Origin: Sanderia malayensis
Lineage: Eukaryota; Cnidaria; Scyphozoa; Semaeostomeae; Pelagiidae
Direction: 5' to 3'
Assembly (NCBI GenBank): GCA_013076295.1
Contig: RQOL01000861.1
Span: 2,666,001-2,730,000, forward strand
DNA: 64,000 bases
Shown here piece by piece: positions 24,965 to 37,481 of the stretch (position 1 is its first letter; each line of letters starts with the position of its first letter). Both the position numbers and the translations under genes were made by a program. The notes below the pieces were generated by a model. That model saw only the letters and a list, made by a program, of their open reading frames with translations. It was not told the DNA's origin and made no database searches.

Positions 24965-25834
24965 GCCGAAATTCTTTTCATATCAATTCAAGCAATAGGT
25001 AATTGTATATTTCAAGTAGCATATAATTAATAAGGCAATCTCGTCAATTTTCGGTAGCAATATTATAACTTTCGATCAAGGTTATATTGACCGGGAAAGA
25101 CTTAACTCCTCGTGTGTTAATAAGAATGTCAAAACCTTGCAAAAGCAATGTTAGTCCAGGCCCAAAAAACGACAGGCTTCAAGGAACGCTTCTTTTGCTC
25201 GAAATATACCGTTAAATCTTTAGAAATAAGTCACTGATGTATTTCTCAGCATAAAACAAACTGTAGAATGCAAACGCGTATGAAAAATCTTCGATAAAAC
25301 CAGGACATTCTGAAACAACAACAGCATTTGCTAAACAACATGCTACTTTCTCAAACTTCAGTTCAATTTCGTCAGGAGCAGCACGACGGCTATCACATCC
25401 AGCGGTCATTGTATACTGACACCTTTCAGAAATACAGCGTTTTGATTGGCTGGTGAAACCACCTTACATGAATCAAAGACAAGCTTCTAACAATTAAGCA
25501 AGACACGTCAATCAAATGAACGCACCTTTGGCCTATTTACATGTTTTCTCTGCGAAAAGTTCACAGTCCCTGTGCTAGCATGGTGATAAGCATATTTGAA
25601 ACATTAGAAAATTCTCCCACGTTTTCTGTGATTAAATAGATCGACGAAAAAGTTTTCCAATCGAAATATACATCTTAAGCAAGTTAATTGTGTAATTTTG
25701 CCTTTAAACTATGCATTAAAGGCAAAATTATACACAACACCAATTTGATCATAATTTCATATATATATTCCAAGACTAATCGTAAAACTTAAAATCATTG
25801 AGAGTGCTTGGAGTTGTTGTTGTTGAGATTATAA
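24965..25834. other. Upstream region of AHR
   Basis: AT-rich 5' flank of the AHR start codon, presumably holding its promoter or a 5' UTR intron. It contains one small open frame (25212-25409, listed separately) and otherwise nothing I recognise. Confidence 0.4.
25212..25409 (-). CDS. Small open frame, 65 residues, unknown
   Basis: ATG-started frame on the same strand as AHR, just upstream of it. The first 50 residues have balanced composition (DSRRAAPDEIELKFEKVACC), unlike the AT-driven frames nearby, which hints at coding sequence. No domain is recognised. It could be a real small protein, an exon, or chance. Confidence 0.2.
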   Translation of the reverse strand: MTAGCDSRRAAPDEIELKFEKVACCLANAVVVSECPGFIEDFSYAFAFYSLFYAEKYISDLFLKI

Positions 25835-27687
25835 ATAATAGTATCTAAGGTAATCCCGATTTTCAAGGCAAAATCTCCGCATGATGTTTGTAATTACCGT
25901 CCAATATCATTGTTACCTTTAATAAATAAAATTTATGAGAAACTTATGTATTCTCGTCTTATTAGCTTTCTAGAAAAACATAAGATCTTATTTCCCCATC
26001 AATTTGGGTTTCAAAAAAACAAATCTACTTCTCTGGCAATTTTTGACGTTTGTGCTAAGCTAATTGAAGCAATTGAAGCTAAAAAATTTTCCTGCTGTGT
26101 ATTCCTAGACTTTGCTAAAGCCTTTGACACTGTTGACCATAGTATACTTTTGAGCAAACTTGAATATTATGGTATTAGAGGTGTTCCCCTAGATTGGTTC
26201 AAATCATACTTGAATGATAGATCTCAAAGAGTTTTTGTCGGGGGTGAGCTCTCAAGTGACCTGGAAGTTAAATATGGGGTCCCCCAAGGCAGTGTGTTGG
26301 GTCCTTTGCTTTTCTTGTTATACATAAATGACATTCCAGAAGCATCAACAATCTTAAATTTTCACTTATTTGCAGACGATACCAGTTTATTGTATTCACA
26401 TGAAAATCTAGATATTTTAGAAAGTACACTTTGTACTGAATTAAACAAGATTGCTGACTGGCTTGCAGCTAATAGATTAACTCTAAATACAAATAAATCT
26501 AATTATCTAATAATAAAGCCTCGTCAGAAGACAGCCACTAAAAGTATAAATATCTCTATAAATGGTGAAGAACTTAAAGAATCAGAATATATTAAATACC
26601 TTGGTGTTCTAATAGATAAGAATCTCACATGGAAACCTCACATTCAGAATGTAAACATTAAAGTTTCGAAAAGTTTAGGCATTTTAGCAAAATTAAGATA
26701 TTATGTACCTAAAAACATTTTGCTTAATATTCATAATTCTTTTATTTCTCCACATATAAATTATGGTCTGATAAACTGGGGAGGAACCTACTCTAAAACT
26801 CTAGATCCTTTGCGAACAAAACTTAAACAAGCAGTAAGAATAATTCTTTTTAAGAAAAGAACAGAACATAGCAAACCGCTCTTTAAGGAATTGAGTCTTC
26901 TCACTTTCGATGATATTTACAAACTTGAATGCGCGAAATTTATGTTTGATGTTTCAAAGGGAAATGTTGATAGTTGCATTTGTGATTTCTTTCATCTTAC
27001 CAGTACAAGCCACGCCATCAAAACAAGGCAGGCCACTAGCGGAAATTTTTCCCAACCTTCGCTCAGAACCAATTACAAATCGTTCTTTATTACAAATTCT
27101 GGTGTAAAAATCTGGAACAGTATACCAAATACTATCAAATGTACTAATTCCAAAAAAGCATTTTCACGTTTTCTAAAACAATCTATTCTTGAAAAATATA
27201 AGTAAAATCCAAAAATACAATTCATCCCGTTGATCCAAATAATATGCCTTAATTAATATGCCTTAATTAATATGCCTTAAATTGTTATTGTTGTTATTAC
27301 CTATTATTAATATTAATATTGATTTTCTTTAATTTTAATTCATTTTTCATTGATTATTCTTTTCTTTTATTTAATCATTTTTTGTCATTATCGACTAATT
27401 TTCTTCTTAAAATATCTTTCTTATACATTTGAAACATATTCGTGTATATTTCACTTTTATCTATTTTTAACACGTCACTGAGGTCATATGGCTTCGATAG
27501 CTCTTTTCAGAGCTCTTTCCATATGTCCTTCAGCAATAACTTTGTAAACTGATGTAATACCTATATTCTTCTCTGTTCGATTAAAAGTTAACTTAAATAT
27601 TCATCATATCGTTTTCTCGTATCATTGTAATTAAATATTGTTATTGTTGAAAAATACATGAAATTGAAATTGAAATTGAAAATTGAA
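25835..27687 (+). mobile_element. 5'-truncated non-LTR retrotransposon (CR1/L2/Jockey-like LINE)
   Basis: An open frame from 25835 to the TAA at 27203-27205 encodes reverse transcriptase from within the fingers onward: VIPIFKAKSPHDVCNYRPIS, FQKNKSTSLAIFD, FLDFAKAFDTVDH, GVPQGSVLGP and the catalytic FADDTSLLYS, followed by thumb and C-terminal parts ending SIPNTIKC. The endonuclease and the front of ORF2 are missing, and the upstream frame stops at once at 25832, so the copy is truncated at the 5' end as LINEs usually are. About 480 nt of AT-rich 3' UTR end in a short (GAAATT)n tail near 27660-27686. The remaining frame has no internal stop, which suggests a young insertion. No target-site duplication could be fixed by eye. 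Confidence 0.88.
27241..27281. repeat. Three 14-bp direct repeats in the LINE 3' UTR
   Basis: AATATGCCTTAATT units start at 27241, 27255 and 27269. Confidence 0.8.
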
Positions 27688-28560
27688 TCTTATTCACGGT
27701 GGTTGAATTGTTTCAAACTTGTATACAATGAATTGCAGTTGTATAAATGCAACAAGTTGCTAAGATAAAAAATGTGTTTTCACAAGTTTTCAAGGACGAC
27801 GCATCTTTAGCCAAATTGATTCATCTGTCATCTCCACATGTTTTCATTGTTAAATTAGCCAATCATCGATCACCGAGACTAGTCATGTGATATAAACATC
27901 GTGAGAACATTGGTGGATGAGAAGATTTGATTCACAATTATGATCAACCAACTATTTATGGTTGGAATGACTCATGAAGTTTTTTTTGTTACATAACCAA
28001 TAATAATATATAACAATTGCCGAGTTGATAAATATAATCCTTAAATTAACACTAATCCTCAGCTTAGACACTTCGTTTTCATATTTTTTAAATTTATTAA
28101 AGTTTTTTGTTTTATTCTTCGTAGGATAATTCGAGAACCACGTGCTTGTATCAATTTCATTGTTCATGTGATATGAATATTGCATAATTGAAAGAAAGCA
28201 TAAACCCAATGCTGATCAGCAACACTGACTCATGTATAGAACGAGATATATACATAGCTTTGTATGGGTGATGAATTTCTATAAAGGCAACACACAATGG
28301 ATGCCACAAAAAGATGCGATAAAGAGGTCGCTTTTGTTTTGTTGCAATTTGAAACATGTTGTTCAAAATTGCATCACTGTGCCCGTTCAATAATTAATTA
28401 AAGTGCTATGTGTCCTGTTTTCAATTCAATATCTGATTGTCAATAATATTGTTGCGGTTAAGCTTCCATGTATTTCTTTGTGACATTCGTCAAACTTGCG
28501 AACTGTGTGGTTGTGGTAATAAATTAAATTTACCTATCAAACACCGACATACTGCATAAC

Positions 28561-28603
28561 AATCAGTGATCAGTGATTAGTGATTAGTGATCAGTAATCG
28601 GGG
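28561..28603. repeat. 7-bp microsatellite (ATCAGTG/ATTAGTG)n
   Basis: Near-tandem heptamers alternating ATCAGTG and ATTAGTG. Confidence 0.7.
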
Positions 28604-29785
28604 ATCTTATTTGAAATTTCAAATTCGTCTGTTTGAAATTTCATGGTGATACCATCCAACTTCATAAAGCTTCGTGGAAGAGATGATCCACTATCACCTC
28701 AGCAGTCCACATATGGTTTCAGGCGGCTCATAATTGCAACGTAATGAGCCAAACAAACAATTTAATCGATGCAATTGACATAATAATCGTTAAAATTATG
28801 AGGAATTGCCATCAAGGCTAATGAGCTACCAAAACGATTCCCAATGACAAAAAGTTTTTACAAATGTTTGACTCTCTGTCCTACAAATGACCCATCAGAG
28901 CATAATGTAATTAATGGTCATTTGAAATAAAACGAAGATCACTATATAAAAGGGCACAAAAAATATCTAGTGATCTTGTCCTTAAAACTGTCTCCTTTGG
29001 CCCTATCATGAACGCGACAATTTATGACCTTTCTTTGTTGACCTATTGTCTCGTTGAAGTTCATTTCCGTTATGATCTTGTTATGATGTGCATATGCTAT
29101 TGACTGCATTGTATTTTCTGGTACTGTACTATCAGACAAAAGTGTTTTTGATTTATCTCGACAATTTTTCTGGACAATGCGGCAATGTCTAGCCACATCT
29201 TGTGTTATTAACATGTGGCATTACTTTGATGTTACCGTTTCTCGAGCATTCTTCCCTGCTGCACACAGCACACCACGCACACTCGAGCTCACGATTATTG
29301 CATCTGCTCCTGAGATCCAACATACAACAACTCCTTTACGAGGAATAGAACGCCTCAAACAACCGATGATGCCAACATTTCATATATCCCAGGTATTTAT
29401 ATGATATTTCTAGTAATCTAACCAGCTTCATCTATTTTTTATTGCACTTTTCGCAAGTTTTGATGTCTAGACAGGTAAAAATGTCTAGCCATTACGTTTC
29501 TTTAAGGTGCACTGCTTCGACCAGTGTCTCATTGTTGTTAAAAACAATGTGTTATCATGCAGTTTATTGGTAGTATGGTTAGACAATCAAAAGCAAAGTT
29601 TTGTAAGCTGTTTTCCATAAAATAACATGTGCTTGCATTTATGAAAGCTATGCACTATTCTGACTCTGATTAGAAAGTGGTGCAATGACCTTACATGCTG
29701 GCCCTGCACATGGCCCTGCAAGATTGTTATGAACTGTTGAGATATTTCTGGTGCTTGAAGACAGTATGTGCACATTATTTGCACA

Positions 29786-29825
29786 TTCAAGCCTTGGCGC
29801 AAAGTATTATGTGCCAAGGCTTGAA
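29786..29825. repeat. Hairpin with perfect 13-bp arms
   Basis: TTCAAGCCTTGGC (29786-29798) and GCCAAGGCTTGAA (29813-29825) are exact reverse complements around a 14-nt loop, isolated in intergenic DNA. Confidence 0.6.
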
Positions 29826-30454
29826 TAACACTATACTTTTAACTTTAATAGCAATAAAAGCAAAATGAAATTTTCCTTTCGTGCCATATCAAAATCAAAT
29901 GTACAAAAACACGCGGATTTCAAAGCACATTCAAAAATCCAGTTATTCAGTCGGCTCGGCTAAAGAAAGACTTGTTTATTTAAAGATCACACCATTGAAT
30001 TTAGAATTCATTTACATCACTCATTTCGTTCCAGTCATTTAGGAAGAAGTTTTTGTTTTGACCAAAACAATGCCGTTGCTTGAAGTCGACTTTTTCAATA
30101 GCTTGCAATCACAGGTAGCACACTGATTTTGTTTTAGTGTGTAGTAAATAATTTAATCCCTACCTGGACCAGTTCAAGCAGGTAAATCATGTTCCAGACA
30201 ATCACAAATATGTTTTTGCACTTTCACAAAAATTTCTTTATTGAGAAATATACGATAGACATATCGCTTTGACCAATGTTGAAACCAACACAAGGCGGCA
30301 AGCCAATCATATTATTATGAAAAACAATTTATCTTACCTGGCACTGAAGTATCACAGAACACAAACTTCTCTCTTTAGGCCGAAACTAAACTATTACTGA
30401 ATCACATTATCAATAAATTTTCCATCTTTTTAGTTTTTATTAGCTTGAAAAAAT

Positions 30455-30540
30455 AAACTTGGACGCGTCATCTCTAAGGGCAAATTTCCCGCGCTTTGCA
30501 ACATGGCGGACATGATGTCATGGCCTCGTGGAATTAATTA
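30455..30540. promoter_or_regulatory. Promoter-like island with a YY1-type motif
   Basis: A local rise in GC with several CpGs (GGACGCGTC, CCCGCGC) contains AACATGGCGGAC at 30500-30511, matching the YY1 consensus often found at transcription starts. It could serve a distant 5' exon of AHR on the minus strand or an unseen transcript. Confidence 0.3.
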
Positions 30541-33500
30541 CAAGCTGCTTTCTTATAGACTGGACACCCAGAGTTCATTTTCACTGGGGACACATTAGTA
30601 ATTCAATGCTTTATCCTTTTGTTCCTGGAATGCGCATTTTTTCCTTCTATAGCGTGATTTGAACATCCAGGTTGGCAGTGATATTAGTCTGGGTCACCGG
30701 GTAATGCAAAAATGTTTAACCTTGTCCATAAAACATTCCGGATGTCCCAAAACAATGTGCTACTTAAGTGGATTTTTTGGTCGGATTTGTTTCAGAAATT
30801 ACCTGGAAGCCTTTGCCTTAGGTAATCACGAGGGACTACTCTAAACAATAATTCCGAAAAATTTAAATAATTGTTACGTTGGGAAACTGTTTGACCTAAA
30901 TTTTCATTACCATTTCAGAGAGTTTGAGAGTTTGTTTAACTGCCGCTGCTCCGGTAGTCAATTCATTATCAACTTGATGAGCTTAAAATCAAGTTCGCTT
31001 GGCATGTAAACATGCAATGGCGTCAGGATAAATAGCCACGAAATCTTCTAACAGTAGTGAAAGATGGCGTGATTACCTTAAACTGTGCTGTTCGAAAACA
31101 TTATTGACTTGTTGTTTTTTGTTTTTTTCTTGACGTAAGCAGCGTATTCTGTATTTAGCTCAGTGATTCAACGCAAGCATGTCATTCCAAAATGGATTGG
31201 AATACATAAGTTACCTGAGAATTAAGTCAAGCAGTTTTCTTATCCGTCACGAAGGTCACTTATTTGACCCTCTTTCATCCCTGGATTTCAGCAAACCGAA
31301 TTCCTTGTCACGAAAGGAAATTGCCTTCCACCAGAAAGCAATACATTCCTAATTGAAATGCTGAGCAAATTATCTTCTCAGCTGATATGAATAATTCATT
31401 CAGTGGACAAGAAAATCCCATTGATTGTGGTATTATGCAGGACAAGGCTCTTTTACCTTATTTTCCCAATAGAAAATTTACAGCGGTTCGCTGACCGCAT
31501 CCAGATGAGATAATGCCTTGATATATGTCCCCAAGGTTTAGCTGTGGGTGAGATTAAATTGAAGTGAGGACAAATACGACAACACCAAACTCATCTATAG
31601 AGGTTACTGCCACATAAATCTCTCAAGTTGCCCAGTGCCTCAAGAAACCCAATCCATGCGTTTAATTGTAACTTCTTAGATCAGGGACATGGTGCTTGGC
31701 AAATAGGTCTGCTGAGAAGCATGTTCCCATGTGCACGGGCCACTCGGACAAATATGCCATGGGTAAGCAGCGACATACGTGTGGTAGGATTGTAGCAAAT
31801 CGTTATGTGGTCATGGTGTGGCACATGATATATTGGACCTATCCCATTTAACCGAACGAGGAATATAGCTCACCAGTTGCCTTTCTTGCGTGACAGAGAG
31901 GAAACGTTTGTTGTTATCAGCTGCAGGGTTCACAAATACCGAAGGAATTGTTTTTGGATGAGTTCCAGTGCACCTTATTTAAACCTGTTCACAGGATGAA
32001 AGGAAATACGGTTTGAATTGTGGGTGGTTGAGCATGACTTGTGGCAATCACACAAACTAATGTAATGTTAAAACGTTGATGATGCTATGTATTAAACTGC
32101 TATTATGAACCATAGCATAGCAAAGTAGCATAAGTCATATGTCATGAAACGTATAGTTTTAAGAGTAACCTATGATCTTTGGAGATTCAGGTCAAATCAA
32201 CAAATAACTGTCTCACGAAAGTACTAGAATACAATAGAGTTGAACCGGAGTGGACGCAATTACTTAAAGACATGATACTATATCCTTGCGTTGCCCAATT
32301 GGTGTCTCTTTACTTGAAGTGAGAGTATTGAAGACAGCAATGATGTACATGATATGATAGATAATGCTTATCACCAAGGGTTTTAGCATTGCGGGACAGG
32401 CCTGGACAGAATCTATTAACTCTTACGAAATCTGACCACAATAAAATAAAAATAATGGCACATTCATTGCATTGGTCACATGTCATTCACGTGACATCAA
32501 CAGTTAATAATGGTGCGTCTCAACTCAATCTCATTATCAAAGGAAGGCTCAAAGAGAATCCTAATTTTTGGCTTAGGCCGGGTTATAGTTGGTTTATAAT
32601 TCATTTGAGCTGTGATGCTGACGCAAATAGGAAACTGAGATAAAATATATTGATTATTCTACTTAATTTTTTTAAAATGTTGTATTGTTGCAGGTGGTTT
32701 GTTTTCGAGAAGAAGAAGCAAGCAACATCTGCTGTTAAAAACAACATTTGCAAATGCGTAGTAACCGAGGCCCTAGTATTTCCGCCGGCTCCGTGCATGT
32801 AGGCAGTTTTTGCCCTGCATAATTCATTCATGAACATTAAATGCTAATTTTATGATTTTAAATTTACTTCTTTTCGTATATATCTGACGTTTTTTGCTGA
32901 TCGTTTCCGAACAGTACCTTAACATGGCAGCTCAATTCTCAGTTGCTGCGAAACCATCATATTACCATATTAACAGTCAGAAATACATTAATCCCGCTAA
33001 TGTAGTTAAAAGGACTTTTAAATTTAAATATTCATAGTTCTAAAGAGCGTCACCAGCAAGCTTTCGAATTAAATTTACCATAACATGTGGCATCATTTCT
33101 GGCATCTTATGTCTTGGAGATTATGATTTAGTTGTCAAAACATAGTTCAGTTTTGGTTTGTTTCAGAATTGTTTTCCACAAGTATGTGAATTAAAACCAA
33201 GTAATCATAAAAAACAAATAATTTAATCTTATCGAGCAGTTTAAATCTTATTGAAACCCACCCAGAGCATATTTCTGATAAAGTTTGATAAAATTGCGTC
33301 TGGTATAAGTTGACAATGCAGGTCAAGCTATTTTATGCATTCAGAGTGCAGCTTTATTTTTCATGCAAGAAAATAAGCAATGTAGTAAACAAATCATTTT
33401 GACTTAGATTTCGATTGAAATAATCCACATCTAAGTTGTGAATAAAAACTAAAAAGAAATTTTATGTGATTTTTTACTTTTAAAGACAGATATTTATTTA

Positions 33501-34940
33501 TTCCATGACATGTTATGCTTGTGTTTTCATATAACATCTTGCTTTTATATGCATCGTGTTTATTTTTTACAAAGATTGCATGTTTCACTTGGCATCACCG
33601 AGAGAGACAGACGTCACCGTGGCAAACCCAGCCCAGCCTAACCCAGCCAAGCAAAAACAGTTGTCTGGTAGTAGAATAGGTTGAAGAAGAAAGCATTCAA
33701 GCATATCAATTATTGCCTGTTAATGCATGTACTTTTGAGGCAATTTTTCATGCTCCCATAGTGCATTTTCCTTTTATTATAGAATGTTGTTCAGTAATGT
33801 TCGTCTCCCTCCCAGGCCACACGGCATGATAAACGAAATAGACAAGAGAACTGCATGCAGTAAATTTCATTTCATGCAATAGTACAGCTATCTACAGCAT
33901 AGAATCAGGGCGTGACATCTTGCTTTAAAGCTTTTCTTACAAATCATTAGCAATATCGGTGTTTATTTTAGCAATAAATTACGCGCTTTTATTTTTGGAT
34001 TTCAAAGGTTTCAAGCAAGCGGATAGATGATTAAGATTAGACGAAGTGTCACTGCACTTTAATTACAAAACACAACTTGGCATATAGGAACATGAGTACG
34101 GTTTGATGATGAAAATTAAGACCATAACGACTTTGTAAATAAACAGTTTATGTTGTAGTAAATCCACCTTTTGTTTTTGTTGTAGCCCATGCGACCCGCT
34201 GCCGTCACCCAGACTCAAACTTTAAAAATAAATTACAGATTTTATTATTCAAGCATGTTGTCGATTTCTTGCGTCTTTCAAAACAACATTTTGAAAAATT
34301 ATGTTGATTTCAGTTTAACGTTTTCTTGAATTACTTTTCCGCGGGGCAAGGCAAAGGTTGTTCAATGAAAGCCTTTAATTCGTGACATTTAAAATAAATA
34401 AGTTTTTAAAGTCAAGAAGAAAAGCCTGTTGCGTGTATGTTATTATTTCAGATTTGAACTTGAATAAACAAAAATGATAATGAGAACGAAAAGGACGAAG
34501 GCCAAAATGCTATGAACATTAAACGGGAATTAGAACTTCGCAAATAAATTCTAAGCGCGAAGGCGAAGGCCAATATTTTGTGAAAGGAAAACTGTTGAAT
34601 CCAATGGACGAAGCTGTTTTCCAGTCACGATATGCGAATGAAATTGAAACTGGATGAATTCAGGCTATTTTGAGCAACAACAATAAATATGGGCGCAATG
34701 AAATGGCCTTAAACTCAAGTACATTAATTTACGTATTATCTAATATACGTTCATTACCTTTGGGACAACAAATTGTGGAGCGAAGCTTAGAATTTCGCTT
34801 TTTTAATTCGTTGTACTCGGACGCACCCTTACCGAACAGAGAAACTGGAATGCGAATCACGCTATCCAAAATAATAACCATGAGTCATTTAAATATCACA
34901 AAAAAATGAAAAAACCAATAACAAAGTATATATTACTTAC

Positions 34941-35113
34941 CTGGTTTGATGATTATGTCTTTGGTTTATGGGTCTTCGGCGATATCGATCGAAGTTACAC
35001 GGTTGTCTTGCCATGGCAAAATCAGGTGATATTTGTTGAAGGGAATTGTTGTACATAGCCTGGTTGGCACGCGAACTATCTGGCAGCAATCCGCCATATG
35101 TATTAGGCCACAT
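34941..35113 (-). CDS. Probable first coding exon of an unidentified minus-strand gene
   Basis: ATG at 35113 opens 57 codons (MWPNTYGGLLPDSSRANQAM onward; rich in Asn, Gln, Arg) that run into a textbook donor, CCAG then GTAAGTAA, leaving a phase-2 break. Composition looks coding, and a GC-richer region upstream (35.15-35.36 kb) could be its promoter. I could not identify the next exon in the 7 kb downstream. The family is not recognised; a low-complexity N-terminus of a regulatory protein is possible. Confidence 0.35.
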
Positions 35114-36448
35114 TTTCTCTGATGTTGTCAAGTTTTGCGAGTAATTATGTCGTATTTCTTATGTTCAGCAAACGTTGCAGTAACATTTAGAACAAATGTC
35201 CATTTCCACACGTCCGACCTGAGACCGTGTGTCTGACCTTTGACTCGAGTATGCTTCGGCCACCGCTTGTTAAACTGCGCAGAAGGGAACAGTTCCAGCG
35301 ATCAACTTGCGCATGTTTATTTGCTCATAGCTGCTTGGTTTGAATTGCAGCCCTCGTGATGGCGCATCATTGTAACCCGCAAGGGAATGAATTATTTTCA
35401 AACGTTGTGTGTATGTTTTTTGATTGCGTCGAATAATCCACCACTTCATTTATTACGTAATCAAAACAGTCTCTGCGTGGTTTTTCCCTTTGCTGCACGA
35501 ACCCTCATAGCCACAGCATTACACGTGCATGCTCTGACACTAATCAAAAGCTTTATTTGTTCTTCAGTTCATAGCATTGTTTTGTTATGTGACGCACTCG
35601 ATTATTCTCTTCTTTCTTCATCTTGCATATACACGATGCAAAATTCAAATTACCCAGTCAGCTGCAATATACCTGCTGTCATGCAATGTGCATCTGCATT
35701 GCGTGGCATTGGTCAGGTAGTTGCGTGTTGATGACGTCAAAGGATTCTCTAAGAATTTTTAAATATAATGGATTGAAAAACAAATCAACAAAAATGCTCA
35801 GGAAACCCCGCCTAATGCTCACCGCTATTCTTCCTCGCAATTGAAGTGATAGGACGTAAGCAACAAGCATACGACAGTTGTCTTTTCATGGTGGACATGA
35901 ACTGCACTGTTGTTCGTGATTGCAGAATATGCCCGAACGGTACTGGTGGTGCTCTGTGTATTTCCCGACGTATGGTGAATGCTTTTTACAGCACACCAGT
36001 CATGCATGGCCTCATTGGTTATGAAATTAAAAGAGGATCACATGTTTATTTTTAGATAGTTATTTATTGATCAAAATAGATTAAGACATTTTTCAATTAT
36101 ACTAATAGTTATGTATAGATATAGTTATTCTAATAGTTATACTCAATCATAGTTATACTAATAGGTCAAAAGCCAGATAATATAAATAGAAAACGATCTG
36201 CAATGGAACCAGGTTGGGGTACAACTGGTCAGTCTATAATGTATATTAATTAAAAAATGAGAAAACTGTCTCGAGTTTATTGCTGCTGGGCAGTGAAGCG
36301 TCTGCGCAGCAGAACGTAATCGAGTCATTTTCGAGAAAACGTCTTGCGTCTTTGTGGGTTTGTTCTTGCGGAATTATTGTAGGCCCCAGAAAACTGTTGT
36401 ATCATCATTGTGTATTTTATTGTTTTTAGAAGCGTATATACCCTTACT
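35114..36448. other. Intergenic, before the telomeric satellite
   Basis: No gene supported. The first 250 bp are GC-richer and may hold the promoter of the exon at 34941-35113. Around 36099-36165 there is a degenerate ATAGTTATACTAATAG repeat. Confidence 0.4.
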
Positions 36449-36650
36449 GCAACTGATGCACCAGACACTGTCAGGAGTATTACGTCTGCGTACTCCTGCG
36501 CAGTAGTCCACTCTTAGGGCACTAACCCCAACCCTAACCCTGCCCTCACTGATACATCAGACATCTTCAGTACCATTACGTCATGCATACTCCTGCGCAG
36601 TAGCCTATATATGGCACTGCGCATACACGCCCACCTTTAGGGCTCCTTAG

Positions 36651-36732
36651 CCCTAACCCTAACCCTAACCCTAACCCTAACCCTAACCCTAACCCTAACC
36701 CTAACCCTAATCCCAACCCTAATCCCAACCCT
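36651..36732 (-). repeat. Interstitial telomeric repeat tract 1 (CCCTAA)n
   Basis: Ten perfect CCCTAA units (TTAGGG on the minus strand) followed by alternating TCCCAA variants. Confidence 0.95.
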
Positions 36733-36836
36733 CACTGATACATCAGACACAGTCACTACCATTACGTCATGCATACTCCTGCGCAGTAACCTATATATGG
36801 CACTGCGCATACACGCCCACCTTTAGGGCTCCTTAG

Positions 36837-36908
36837 CCCTAACCCTAACCCTAACCCTAACCCTAACCCTAACCCTAACTCTAACCCTAACCCTAACCCT
36901 AATCCCAA
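36837..36908 (-). repeat. Interstitial telomeric repeat tract 2 (CCCTAA)n
   Basis: Eleven units, ten of them exact and one CTCTAA variant, ending in TCCCAA. Confidence 0.95.
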
Positions 36909-37481
36909 CTGATACACCAGACACTGTCAGGAGTATTACGTCATGCATATACTCCTGCGCAGTAGCATATACATGGCACTGCGCATACACGCTCTTAATT
37001 TACAAATTGATCAAAACACAAATTATATGCCCTCGTCAGGTTTTGAACCAGTGTTCTCGAGTCTAGTGTGCAGGTAAGTTGTTACCAGTGGTCTACAGCA
37101 GCGCTTCCTAGCACGAGAGAATAGCACAAGGTCAAAGGAATCAACGCACCAGACATATACGCTCCTGCGCAGTGTCCTTTTGGCCACTGATATCTTTCGC
37201 CAACCCTCTTGCGTGGACGTCCAAGTGTCATTCAGAGTTCCATATTTGTATTTCAGATTTTATTTGGATTGGGATAATATTAATTAAAATAGTGATGACG
37301 AAGAGCAAAACGGTAATCTAATATATTCTGCAGCTATTTACTTGGATGCAGCTATAATCATATTTTATTGGATATTTGAATTTACCCAAATTATATTATT
37401 GATGTTATAGTGTAGCACGAGGTAGGCAACGAATGATGAAATATCTTTGAGAGTGTACTAACCTCATCTTCATCATAAAGA

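Larger units (their letters stand above)
27688..34940. other. Gene-poor 7-kb stretch
   Basis: AT-rich DNA with no open frame of convincing composition. What I can see is a microsatellite (28561-28603), a hairpin (29786-29825) and a CpG/YY1-like island near 30.46-30.54 kb. A good minus-strand donor (GCCAG then GTAAGAT) near 30340 lies just downstream of that island on the minus strand and could end a 5' UTR exon. Short or non-coding exons may be hidden here. Confidence 0.4.
36449..37000. repeat. Composite satellite: about 105-bp units separated by telomeric tracts
   Basis: Copies of a unit containing ACTGATACATCAGACA, ATTACGTCATGCAT, ACTCCTGCGCAGTA, CTATATATGGCACTGCGCAT and CACGCCCACCTTTAGGG start near 36449, 36546, 36732 and 36909, with a fragment near 37142. 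Two consecutive copies (36546 and 36732) are 186 bp apart and almost identical, and each is followed by a (CCCTAA)n tract. Outer copies are more divergent and lack long tracts. The unit also repeats a TTACGTCA (CRE-like) site and GCGCA half-sites. Confidence 0.85.

Noticed and set aside
25835..27205. Host gene with a reverse-transcriptase domain
   Set aside because: 5' truncation at a stop, AT-rich 3' UTR and short-repeat tail mark it as a LINE copy.
36449..37000. A chromosome end (telomere)
   Set aside because: Ordinary genes lie on both sides, the tracts are short and interrupted by a repeated spacer, so this is interstitial.
37020..37110. tRNA or tRNA-derived SINE on the minus strand
   Set aside because: GGTTCAAAACC at 37039-37049 is a good B box, but I cannot fold an acceptor stem or find a convincing A box.
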